A stretch of DNA of 41,642 bases, from IMG/VR virus record IMGVR_UViG_3300017786_000028, positions 1 to 41,642 of that record; one strand, 5' to 3'. Numbering within the stretch: the stretch's first letter is position 1; each line of letters opens with the position of its first letter. The position numbers and the translations under genes were made by a program. Source of the stretch: a virus. A model generated the notes under the pieces. It did not search any database and was not told the origin of the DNA. It saw only the letters and a list, made by a program, of their open reading frames with translations. Below, piece after piece: positions 7,045 through 14,656 of the stretch.

Positions 7045-10000
7045 ATGGCAAAAGTAAAGAAAGGTGCAAAAATTGATTTCTATAAGTTTGTGGCGATCAC
7101 TCGCCCAAGCTCAGAGAAACAAATGTCTTCGGATGCTAAGGAGACTATAACTGCTGTTAATTCTCAGATAGAAGCAACTAATCGTCTGGGAAAAACATTA
7201 AATTCGATTGGTAAAACTCTTGTTGATATTAAGAAACTTCAACTTTCTAGATTAACATTAGCACAGAAAAATAGTAATAAATTTGACGCTAGATATTCAA
7301 CACCAAGTAAAAGCACATCTTCAGGATTTATAAAATCTTTCCGTGCAGCTAAAATTCCTGGTTTCTTAGAAAGTTTATTAGGTCTTTTAGGAGGATTATT
7401 TAAGTTATTCATTGTTGTACCTGCACTTAAATGGTTAGGGGATCCAAAGAATCAAAAGAAAGTTAAGAAACTTGTAGATACTTTAGTCACGGTTGCGAAA
7501 TTTATATTTGATGTTGCTAAATTTGGTGTAGTTAACACTATCGAAGGTTTATACAAATTATTTGATGATGAGACTAGTTGGTTAGATAAGATGGGAGGAT
7601 TCCTGCAAGCAGCAGCAGGACTCGGAACATTATTACTTGGTATTCGTTGGTTATCTAATCCACTAAAACTTGTTACTGACTTTGGTGGCGTTCTAAAGTT
7701 CCTTGCTTTCAATCTAAACAGAGCTAGGACAGGAATGCTAGCGCGTGCGAAGACAAAGGGTTTTGGAAAGGCAGCTCTCCTTTTAACCACCGTGGCAGTG
7801 GCAGGTGCAGGAATGCGCGTTGGCGCAGGTGAGGGAGAAAATAAATCCCAAGATGATCCAGAAAAGAAATCCCAAGATGATCCAGAAAAGAAATCCAAAG
7901 ATGATCCAGAAAAGAAATCCAAAGATGATCCAGAAAAGAAATCCCAAGGAGGTTTAGTACAGAGTCTTCCAAGCAGATCACAAGGAGGATATATTAATGG
8001 ACCTCAGTCAGGATACCCAGTATCACTGGATGGAGGAAAATCAACTTCGTTCATCGGACATGGACGTGAATATGTTGCTAGAAAGGCAAATGGGGGAGCT
8101 TTCGTCGTTCCTCTTAATACTCCTGGAACAAAAACACAACCCCACTTAACTAGTAAGAGACTTGGTGAAGCAAAGAGTCAGGGATATAAAGTTCCTAATG
8201 CTATGAGACAGGAATATCCTGTTGGTAGATCTTTAGGTGGGAAACTTCCTCAATTCTCTCAAGGTGGCGCTTATCTTAATAAAGTCAAAGCAAATGACAG
8301 TACTTCGGGTGATAATGCAAATAAGCAAATCTTCTTACATTGGAGTGGTGGTCATAGAAGTAATACTGAGTTCCATAATGGTAATGGATACCATACCTTT
8401 ATTCCTGCATCTGGTCAACCAGTTCGTAAAGCAAGGTTTGGACAAAAGGGAAGACCCTATCACACTTATGGTCAAAACCAAGCAACGTCTGCTGCTATTG
8501 CCGTTTCTGGTATGAATGGTTTTGGTAGTGAGAGTGCTTCAAGTTGGGGTGCTCAGGCAATTACACCAAACCAATATAAAGGTATGGCAAAAGAGGCAGC
8601 AGGACTTGCTACTGCCTGGGGATGGAAACCATCAGATATTACTGATAAGAGAGTAAGAACTCACTACGAAGACTATAGAGACCGTCCAGATTGGTATCTC
8701 CGCTCAGAACCTTCACATTATCGTTGGGATTTGAATAGATTGTATGCAGGTGATCCCGAGAATAGTGGTCCTGGAAAGATCCGTAAGATGATCAAGCAGC
8801 AAATGTCATCTTTTGGTGCAAAACCAACAAAGACTGAGGATCCGACTAGAGATGGATCTGATAATAGAAATACAGCACCATGGAATCCTGGATTGGGGGT
8901 ATTGGATGCTGTAACAGGAAATCTGTTTGACTTTGATGGTGCTGGTAAAAAGACTCCACCACAGCCACCATCTAGTACGTCAGATCCTTCTAAGAAACCA
9001 AGAGAGAAAGCTAAAGTAGAAAAGAAAGGAACCCGAGGATCACCTTTCTGGACTCTTGCTGCTGTCGCTGGAACAGAAGATGGTGATCCTCAAGCATGGG
9101 CAGACGTTGCACAATCTGTATATAACAGATCCAAGTCTGGAAAGTACAGTTCAAGAGATATTAGAAAACTTCTATTATCTAAGGATCAATATGAACCTAC
9201 TTGGAAGTTCCCCAAGTATGGCAGAAAAGGCGTACCAAATCCAGAGTGGCATAACATCACTGATGCTGCATCTGCAGCTTTGGCATCAGGAACAAATGTC
9301 ACTTATATGGAGAAAGTTGCCAAAGCACTAGAAAATAAAACATTACAGCAAAATGCTGCTAAATTTGTTGGTGGTAGAACCGACTTTATGGGTGGTAATG
9401 AAATAGCAAACTTTGAGGATGGTGATGTTAGAAGAAAGGAAAACATGCCAAACAACTTCTTTGGTTGGTTTGTTGGACCTGGTTCTAAAGCTTATAAAAA
9501 GACAAATCCTACGGCAGCAGGTATTCCTGATATGACAGGTACTACAAGTGGCACACCTCCTGCTACTTCTATAACAGATGATATTTCTGGACTAGATACA
9601 ACATCAGATGCTGCAACTGGTGCTTCTGCTGCTGAGGGTGAACAGACAAGACCATACGTCTCAGCGTTTAGAACTCCAGCATCCGACTCAAGGGATGTTA
9701 GAACCCGTCGTGGGATGAAAGCAGAAGATGGTAATTACTCAAGCGTTATGTCTAGTACAGGACAAAGAGATTTATTAAAACAAACTGAAAAGAGAAATGC
9801 TGCTCGTACAGAAATAAATGATAGGTCACAAGCAATGATTCAAACCGCAATTGAAGCAGTTTCACAAGCAAATGGTAGTAATCAAGAAAAAATCGCTGCT
9901 GCTGCTCGTTCTGTTCAGCAAATGATGGCAGCAGCAAGAGCGGCATCTTCACAACCTGCAACAACTATGATTCCTAGTTCAACCACTGGTGGTGGTAGTT

Positions 10001-10110
10001 TTGGCGGTGGTGGTGGTTCTGGTGGTGGTGCAGGCAGTGCAGGCAGTGGTAGATCTACAGCAGCAAAACTGGGATCTGCAATTAACGCAGTAGGTAGGAT
10101 TTTCTCATGA
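7045..10110 (+). CDS. Tape-measure-like protein 2 with two peptidoglycan hydrolase-like domains
   Basis: 1021 residues. Residues 40-240 resemble the upstream protein (NSQIEATNRLGKTL; ALKWLGDPKN). Residues 267-298 are four EKKSQDDP-type repeats. Residues about 425-575 resemble an Amidase_2/PGRP fold: FLHWSGG with His432, THYEDY with His540, then SHYRWDL with His558. Residues about 665-820 resemble a SleB-type cell wall hydrolase: LAAVAGTEDGD with Glu678, then VYNRS and KDQYEPTW. The tail is Gly-rich. This suggests a tail protein that opens the host peptidoglycan during injection. It overlaps gp27 by ATGA. Domain calls are motif-based; catalytic competence is inferred. Confidence 0.65.
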   Translation: MAKVKKGAKIDFYKFVAITRPSSEKQMSSDAKETITAVNSQIEATNRLGKTLNSIGKTLVDIKKLQLSRLTLAQKNSNKFDARYSTPSKSTSSGFIKSFRAAKIPGFLESLLGLLGGLFKLFIVVPALKWLGDPKNQKKVKKLVDTLVTVAKFIFDVAKFGVVNTIEGLYKLFDDETSWLDKMGGFLQAAAGLGTLLLGIRWLSNPLKLVTDFGGVLKFLAFNLNRARTGMLARAKTKGFGKAALLLTTVAVAGAGMRVGAGEGENKSQDDPEKKSQDDPEKKSKDDPEKKSKDDPEKKSQGGLVQSLPSRSQGGYINGPQSGYPVSLDGGKSTSFIGHGREYVARKANGGAFVVPLNTPGTKTQPHLTSKRLGEAKSQGYKVPNAMRQEYPVGRSLGGKLPQFSQGGAYLNKVKANDSTSGDNANKQIFLHWSGGHRSNTEFHNGNGYHTFIPASGQPVRKARFGQKGRPYHTYGQNQATSAAIAVSGMNGFGSESASSWGAQAITPNQYKGMAKEAAGLATAWGWKPSDITDKRVRTHYEDYRDRPDWYLRSEPSHYRWDLNRLYAGDPENSGPGKIRKMIKQQMSSFGAKPTKTEDPTRDGSDNRNTAPWNPGLGVLDAVTGNLFDFDGAGKKTPPQPPSSTSDPSKKPREKAKVEKKGTRGSPFWTLAAVAGTEDGDPQAWADVAQSVYNRSKSGKYSSRDIRKLLLSKDQYEPTWKFPKYGRKGVPNPEWHNITDAASAALASGTNVTYMEKVAKALENKTLQQNAAKFVGGRTDFMGGNEIANFEDGDVRRKENMPNNFFGWFVGPGSKAYKKTNPTAAGIPDMTGTTSGTPPATSITDDISGLDTTSDAATGASAAEGEQTRPYVSAFRTPASDSRDVRTRRGMKAEDGNYSSVMSSTGQRDLLKQTEKRNAARTEINDRSQAMIQTAIEAVSQANGSNQEKIAAAARSVQQMMAAARAASSQPATTMIPSSTTGGGSFGGGGGSGGGAGSAGSGRSTAAKLGSAINAVGRIFS
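7843..7938 (+). repeat. Four 24-bp in-frame tandem repeats
   Basis: Units 7843-7866, 7867-7890, 7891-7914 and 7915-7938 are identical except for C/A at the seventh base (TCC CAA against TCC AAA). They encode KSQDDPEK or KSKDDPEK and link the membrane-like region to the hydrolase-like domains. The length is a multiple of three, so copy-number changes would keep the frame. Confidence 0.9.
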
Positions 10111-11480
10111 CATTAAAACAAGAACAAGTAGGTGAAGTTGTTTACAAGGTCTTTGTCTTTAGAGATGGTAAAATAGTTACTAATGATGATGGACAATCTA
10201 ATATTGCGGAATTTGTCAGAGGTATTGAAATATTAGAAAGCATTACTACTGCATCGATTGAAGCAACTATGGTTATTCAAGATTCTGCTGGTTTCTTAGG
10301 TGCAATGACAGGATCTGAATTATTTAAAATTCAATGTATTGCCACGAATATTGATAGAACTTATTATGTCCGTGCATATGCAATGGAGTCAAGATCCAGA
10401 TCAAAGCAACAACAAGATATGTTTGTCATCAGAGCATGTTCTGATGAGTTTATTAAGAATGAAGTGACAAATGTATTTGGAAATAGTAATACGATTTTTG
10501 CAGGGGAAGGTGAGGCATCGGCAATTATTAAACAAATTCTTACAGATAAAAGATATTTGAAGTCTAAGAAGAAATTCTTTAGTGAAACAACTTTAAACAA
10601 ACAACAATTTATTGCTACAAATTGGAGACCATATGATGCAATTTACTGGGTAGCACAGAGAGCAGTCAGAAAATCTAGAAAGGGTGGCAGCTTACAAAAT
10701 GGTTTCTGTTTCTGGGAAAATGCATTAGGTTTTCATTTTAAATCTATTGATACGATGATTTCGGATGTCAATAAACAGAAGGACAATGGTCAGTCAAACT
10801 ACTCTAAAAATGATATTAAACTTTATAAGTATGTTTACTCACCTAAGAGCACTGATGAAGGTGGTTCTGATTCATATAAGATTCAAAGTTTAGTATTTCC
10901 AGATGAAAGAAACTTTTTAATGGGTTTAAGACATGGTGAATGGTCTGGTTTTAGTGTTGGATTTGATCCTGTAACAGTTTCCAATTCTGTCATGGGTGGT
11001 AGTAAAGATCTTAATGTTGATGCATTTCGATATAGTCTTAAGGATTCTTGGAATAAAATGGAACACCTAGATGGTAAGAAGGCAAAAAATCCTATCAAAT
11101 CTATGGATACGGGTATTCAGGCAATGATTGATTATCCAAAGAGAGTTCGTTATACGATGCTGCCTGCTCAAAATTTTGATGCTGAAAATAAAGATAATCC
11201 ACAATCAACTTACTCAGAACTTATAGAACTTCAGTCATATCAATGGATGCGTATTGCATCACTTAAAAATATCAAATTGATCGTCAAAATTCCTGGCAAC
11301 TTTGATCTATATGCTGGTTCTGGAATTAGTATTACAATTCCTGCTACTTTTAGAGACGGAGATAAAACACCTGTAGATAAAAGATACAGTGGACGCTACC
11401 TAATTGCCTCTGTAAAGCACGATATGGTAGATCAAAAACTATCGACAGAACTTTTGTTACTGAGAGACGCAGTTATCTAA
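10107..11480 (+). CDS. 27: gp27-like baseplate hub subunit
   Basis: 457 residues (T4 gp27 is 391). The N-terminal half has tube-like domains with RGIEILESITTASIEATMVI; the centre has the gp27-type signature RPYDAIYWVAQRAVR followed by GFCFWENALGFHFKSID. gp27 forms the trimeric torus that connects the tail tube to the gp5 spike. The start overlaps the preceding stop (ATGA at 10107-10110). An accessory island of six protein genes and a tRNA separates it from gp5, which in T4 forms the gp27-gp5 complex. Confidence 0.8.
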   Translation: MTLKQEQVGEVVYKVFVFRDGKIVTNDDGQSNIAEFVRGIEILESITTASIEATMVIQDSAGFLGAMTGSELFKIQCIATNIDRTYYVRAYAMESRSRSKQQQDMFVIRACSDEFIKNEVTNVFGNSNTIFAGEGEASAIIKQILTDKRYLKSKKKFFSETTLNKQQFIATNWRPYDAIYWVAQRAVRKSRKGGSLQNGFCFWENALGFHFKSIDTMISDVNKQKDNGQSNYSKNDIKLYKYVYSPKSTDEGGSDSYKIQSLVFPDERNFLMGLRHGEWSGFSVGFDPVTVSNSVMGGSKDLNVDAFRYSLKDSWNKMEHLDGKKAKNPIKSMDTGIQAMIDYPKRVRYTMLPAQNFDAENKDNPQSTYSELIELQSYQWMRIASLKNIKLIVKIPGNFDLYAGSGISITIPATFRDGDKTPVDKRYSGRYLIASVKHDMVDQKLSTELLLLRDAVI

Positions 11481-11483
11481 CAC

Positions 11484-11512
11484 TTGACAGAGTGGGTAAT
11501 TCAATGTACAAT
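11484..11512 (+). promoter_or_regulatory. Consensus sigma70-type promoter before cp12
   Basis: TTGACA at 11484-11489, exactly 17 bases, then TACAAT at 11507-11512. This is a near-perfect host sigma70 promoter just after gp27, pointing at CP12 and CpeT. It would allow early expression independent of the phage late factor. Confidence 0.75.
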
Positions 11513-11551
11513 AACACTGTAAGGGTTCAAAGACAACTTTTAGAGCTCTTT

Positions 11552-11559
11552 CATAAATA
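11552..11559 (+). promoter_or_regulatory. Late promoter box CATAAATA before cp12
   Basis: CATAAATA lies 25 bases upstream of the CP12 ATG, in the same geometry as the late boxes before structural genes. It sits 40 bases downstream of the sigma70 -10, so the operon appears to have two promoters. Confidence 0.55.
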
Positions 11560-11584
11560 AAACTACAAAGCACAATTGTTACAT

Positions 11585-11812
11585 ATGGAAAGTATTGAAA
11601 AGCATATCGAGAAAGACAGGGAAATTCTGGATAATCCTATGACTTCTCCTAATCAACGCCGTCACATTGAGGGCGAACTTCATGAATTAGAAGAGTATGC
11701 TGAGCATCATAAAAAAGAAATTGAAGCAGGAGACCATCACGATCCTAGTTACATAGAACTATTTTGTGATCAAAATCCTTCAGAACCAGAGTGTTTGGTA
11801 TATGAAGATTGA
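11585..11812 (+). CDS. cp12: CP12-like Calvin cycle inhibitor
   Basis: 75 residues from ATG 11585 (an upstream TTG at 11576 is possible). The C-terminus has the CP12 pattern FCDQNPSEPECLVYED, with the GAPDH-binding cysteine pair Cys61 and Cys70. The N-terminal half is a charged helix (TSPNQRRHIEGELHELEEY) without the other cysteine pair, as I recall from marine cyanobacterial and viral CP12. CP12 bridges and inhibits GAPDH and phosphoribulokinase. Phage copies are thought to shift host carbon from CO2 fixation to the pentose phosphate pathway for nucleotide synthesis. The stop overlaps the CpeT start by 11 bases; two promoters lie upstream. Confidence 0.85.
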   Translation: MESIEKHIEKDREILDNPMTSPNQRRHIEGELHELEEYAEHHKKEIEAGDHHDPSYIELFCDQNPSEPECLVYED

Positions 11813-12254
11813 TGATTATATTTTAGGACATTGGTCAAATAAATTTCAAGCACAATCTGCTCCTCACCATTTTTCTACAGTAGAGATAGTATGGGAGAAA
11901 GTAGATGGAGGATATCATTCAAAAAATTATTTCAGGTCTGATGGTCCTGACAAACCTTATAGAGAAAGGTATCATAAAACTATTACCGTATCAGACACAG
12001 AAGTTCGTTTTGAGAACTATGACTTAGACTGGACAAGATGCGAAAACTGTGATATGATATTTAAGTTCGATGATAATATCTGGCATGGAAAATTGATTGG
12101 CGATCTATGCACAGGTGTTAGAGGGCATAAAGTTATATCTGAGATCCACCTCTATGGAGACAAACTACATAGTAAAGATCAAGGATATAACACGGAGGGT
12201 GAAATGATGTGGGGTTCAGAATGCCTTTACAAATTCATCCGACAGGGAGAATAA
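11802..12254 (+). CDS. cpeT: CpeT-like phycobiliprotein bilin lyase
   Basis: 150 residues from ATG 11802, inside the CP12 end. Family features include GHWSNKFQAQ at the start, RERYHK, CTGVRG, and a C-terminal SKDQGYNTEGEMMWGSE segment resembling the DRG..G...WG motif of CpcT/CpeT lyases. T-type lyases attach phycobilins to phycoerythrin or phycocyanin; the phage version is about 50 residues shorter than host CpeT, and a characterised phage homologue was reported to bind bilin. It likely affects the host light-harvesting antenna. Its last ten bases are also the 5' end of tRNA-Val. Confidence 0.85.
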   Translation: MKIDDYILGHWSNKFQAQSAPHHFSTVEIVWEKVDGGYHSKNYFRSDGPDKPYRERYHKTITVSDTEVRFENYDLDWTRCENCDMIFKFDDNIWHGKLIGDLCTGVRGHKVISEIHLYGDKLHSKDQGYNTEGEMMWGSECLYKFIRQGE

Positions 12255-12316
12255 CTCAGCGGTAGAGTGGCTCGTTTACACCGAGTTTGTCGGGGGTTCG
12301 ATCCCCTCTTTTCCCA
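12245..12316 (+). tRNA. tRNA-Val (anticodon TAC)
   Basis: 72 bases fold as a cloverleaf. Acceptor GGGAGAA pairs with TTTTCCC (one G-T), D stem ACTC/GAGT, anticodon stem GCTCG/CGAGT with loop TTTACAC, and T arm GGGGG TTCGATC CCCTC; the discriminator is A and no CCA is encoded. The anticodon reads GUA codons. The first ten bases overlap the CpeT coding end. Confidence 0.92.
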
Positions 12317-12357
12317 TAGTTGTTATTAACAACTTCAAACTTAAATGAGAATGAATT

Positions 12358-13038
12358 ATGAAACGACTTCGTAATGTTATTGCGGCAGGTCTTATGTTAG
12401 GCATGACATGTGGAATGAGTGTAAATGCTGAATCGAATAAAATTAGGAGTTGGAAAACAAATCATTCTATGGGGTGTATGCTGCTCCGTGAATGTAAAGA
12501 AGATGTAGAAGAAGTGTTTTCTCTATTGGATATCTCTGGACAGTATCCTAATACCGAAGAATATACCAAACACAGTCCTGAATTCAATTCGATGTTGGTG
12601 ACATTGAATCAGATCGGTGTCAAAGTATTCCTTGCTGATGAGAAGTATTTCCCTGTAGGACATCGTGGTGTTTATCATACAGTAACTAATAACTTCTATT
12701 TGAATAGGGATCATATGGGTGATCCTGGTGTATTGATGATGTTGATGCGTCACGAAGGTTGGCATGCTGCACAAGATTGTATGGCAGGCACCATTGATAA
12801 TAGTATGATTGCTATTATCAAACCTGAGGATGAAGTTCCTATGCTGTGGAGAGTCCTAGCAGAACGTACTTATCCTAAGTCTGCTGTGCCATGGGAAGCA
12901 GAAGCACAATGGGCAGGTCGTACAGATGGTATGACACAAGCAGCACTTGAATCCTGTGCTCGTGGTAGCATGTGGAGTGATTATGAACCCACCCCTAAAA
13001 CTGGAGAGTGGTTGAGGAGAAATGGTTTTATTCAGTAA
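12358..13038 (+). CDS. Secreted HEXXH metallopeptidase-like protein
   Basis: 226 residues with a clear signal peptide (basic MKRLRN, hydrophobic AAGLMLGMTCGM, probable cleavage after VNA at about residue 24). The zinc motif HEGWH is at 132-136, followed by a Glu-rich WEAEAQWAG (Glu180/Glu182) that could give the third ligand. Several Cys are present, consistent with a periplasmic location. I do not recognise a named family; it could act on host envelope or periplasmic proteins. It starts 41 bases after tRNA-Val and overlaps the next gene by 17 bases. Confidence 0.75.
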   Translation: MKRLRNVIAAGLMLGMTCGMSVNAESNKIRSWKTNHSMGCMLLRECKEDVEEVFSLLDISGQYPNTEEYTKHSPEFNSMLVTLNQIGVKVFLADEKYFPVGHRGVYHTVTNNFYLNRDHMGDPGVLMMLMRHEGWHAAQDCMAGTIDNSMIAIIKPEDEVPMLWRVLAERTYPKSAVPWEAEAQWAGRTDGMTQAALESCARGSMWSDYEPTPKTGEWLRRNGFIQ

Positions 13039-13480
13039 GAATGCTTACCAATTGGTGAAGCAAATAACATGGGATGATGTCATCAAAAAGATGGAAAATG
13101 AGTTTGAACTTGAAACTTGTGTATCCTATGTTAACTCTACAAGCGCACCAACAATCATCTTACATAATGAAAACCAACCAAAGAGTATATTTGATGCAGT
13201 AAAAGAAATCGAGAAAGATTGGGTAACAAATAGTTGCCATGTATATACCTCGTTTGCTAAATCTGCTCTTACCTTTGGAAGACATAACGATAACGTAAAT
13301 GTTTTAATTGTTGGTGCTATTGGAAAAGTCTCTTATAAATTTGATGATGGTTCTACATATCTCGTAGAACCTGGTGATAGTTTATACATTCCAGCAGGAG
13401 AATATCATGATCCAATAGTTCATTCTGCTAGAGCAACGCTGAGTATATCAACTCCATCACTTCCCCCACTTCAAACATAA
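13022..13480 (+). CDS. Cupin-fold protein
   Basis: 152 residues. The C-terminal half shows cupin motifs: GAIGKVSYKFDDGSTYLVEP, then GDSLYIPAGEYHDPIVHS. The first motif's metal-binding histidine set may be partly supplied by GRHNDN at about residue 98. The role is unknown; cupins of this size can be dioxygenase-like or sugar-binding. It overlaps the upstream metallopeptidase gene and shares one base with the following gene (TAATG), so it sits in an operon with two 2OG oxygenase-like genes. Confidence 0.65.
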   Translation: MVLFSKNAYQLVKQITWDDVIKKMENEFELETCVSYVNSTSAPTIILHNENQPKSIFDAVKEIEKDWVTNSCHVYTSFAKSALTFGRHNDNVNVLIVGAIGKVSYKFDDGSTYLVEPGDSLYIPAGEYHDPIVHSARATLSISTPSLPPLQT

Positions 13481-14043
13481 TGAGTAACGCAAGAGACTAC
13501 CTGTTCAAAGTTCCTTTTAGGCAATACAGTATGCCTAATTGGGAAGCAAATAAGAAAAAAATCTTAGAGACTTTACCAATCAATTCATACACCGATTTTT
13601 ATGAAAATAAAAAGAACGGTCTTCCTTTTTACATTGATGTTGTAGGAGGTATAATTGATGAGGCAATGTCAGATTTCAAAAACACATATCCACCAGGTGT
13701 GATGATCACTTCTATGTGGTATGAGAGATCTAAGAAGGGAGATTACCATGGACCCCATAATCATGGTGCAACAGGATTCTCTGCTATACTGTATGTTCAA
13801 TACAATGGTGCAGATCATGAACCAACTAAGTTCCATTCACCATTTTTAGATGCTGCAACAGGTGAAAACATGAAGTATCAACCTGTTGTTAGAGAGGGAG
13901 ATCTATTAGTATTCCCCTCTTATATTTTACATGAGGCACCTATTAATAATAGCGATACTGATAGAACTATCGTGTCATTTAATATTATGGGTGAAGACGT
14001 GGCAAAGGCATGGAAAGCAGGATTCCTCAATGCTAAAAAATAG
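13480..14043 (+). CDS. 2OG-Fe(II) oxygenase-like protein (tandem copy 1)
   Basis: 187 residues of the double-stranded beta-helix type seen in phage proteins of the TIGR02466/PF13759 group. Candidate iron ligands are His93 or His95 (PHNHG) and His151 (ILHEAP), with Arg162 (DRTIVSFN) to bind 2-oxoglutarate. Enzymes of this class hydroxylate proteins, nucleic acids or small molecules; the substrate here is unknown. It overlaps the next, similar gene by 14 bases. Confidence 0.7.
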   Translation: MSNARDYLFKVPFRQYSMPNWEANKKKILETLPINSYTDFYENKKNGLPFYIDVVGGIIDEAMSDFKNTYPPGVMITSMWYERSKKGDYHGPHNHGATGFSAILYVQYNGADHEPTKFHSPFLDAATGENMKYQPVVREGDLLVFPSYILHEAPINNSDTDRTIVSFNIMGEDVAKAWKAGFLNAKK

Positions 14044-14638
14044 AGAAATATTTAAAATTCCATATTCGCATTATAGTATCGATAACTGGGAAGAAAAGAA
14101 ATCTAAAATTCTAGACCAGTTAGATGATAAGTTTACTGATTATGGTGACTATGAACTACCACCATATGAAAGTATAGTAAGACAAAATATTTCTAATGAA
14201 CTGATAGATTTTAGTTCATATCTAGATTTTCCTCTAGCTATTATGTGTATGTGGTATGAGAGATCTAAAAGATCACATCGTCATCCTGTTCATAATCATG
14301 GAGGAGCAGGATTTTCTGCAGTGATGTATGTTGAATTTAATCCTGAAGTTCATGAATCTACAGTGCTCTATAGTCCATATGGAAATCCTTTTACTGGTGC
14401 TTTGATGTCATATAGACCTGATGTAAAGGAAGGTGATATTATATTTTTTCCATCATCATTCCTACATGAAGCACGACCTAATGAATCTGATGAGGTCAGA
14501 ACTATCATCTCATTCAATATGTTTGATACTCAATTGTTATTTGCTAAAAAACATGAATTGTTTGGTGATGCAGCAGATGAAGCAGTAAAGAGAATTGCTG
14601 AGAGAGCATACGATCATACCCCAAACTACGATAAATAA
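14030..14638 (+). CDS. 2OG-Fe(II) oxygenase-like protein (tandem copy 2)
   Basis: 202 residues from ATG 14030 with AGGA at 14019-14022; a longer in-frame start at 13931 lies deep in the previous gene and lacks support. The protein parallels its neighbour throughout: FKIPYSHYSIDNWEEKK against FKVPFRQYSMPNWEANK, MWYERSK in both, and HNHG (His88/His90), FLHEA (His146) and VRTIISFN. This is a local duplication. The substrate is unknown. Its last bases contain the gp5 late promoter box. Confidence 0.7.
   Translation: MLKNREIFKIPYSHYSIDNWEEKKSKILDQLDDKFTDYGDYELPPYESIVRQNISNELIDFSSYLDFPLAIMCMWYERSKRSHRHPVHNHGGAGFSAVMYVEFNPEVHESTVLYSPYGNPFTGALMSYRPDVKEGDIIFFPSSFLHEARPNESDEVRTIISFNMFDTQLLFAKKHELFGDAADEAVKRIAERAYDHTPNYDK
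14630..14637 (+). promoter_or_regulatory. Late promoter box GATAAATA before gp5
   Basis: GATAAATA overlaps the stop of the preceding oxygenase gene and lies 19 bases upstream of the gp5 ATG. It would let gp5 be expressed late regardless of the accessory operon. Confidence 0.6.
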
Positions 14639-14656
14639 AGAAAAACTCAAAACGAA

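Noticed and set aside
7452-7981. Minus-strand frames with repeated SSLDFFSG or LDHLWISF
   Set aside because: These are antisense readings of the 24-bp tandem repeat in the tape-measure-like gene.
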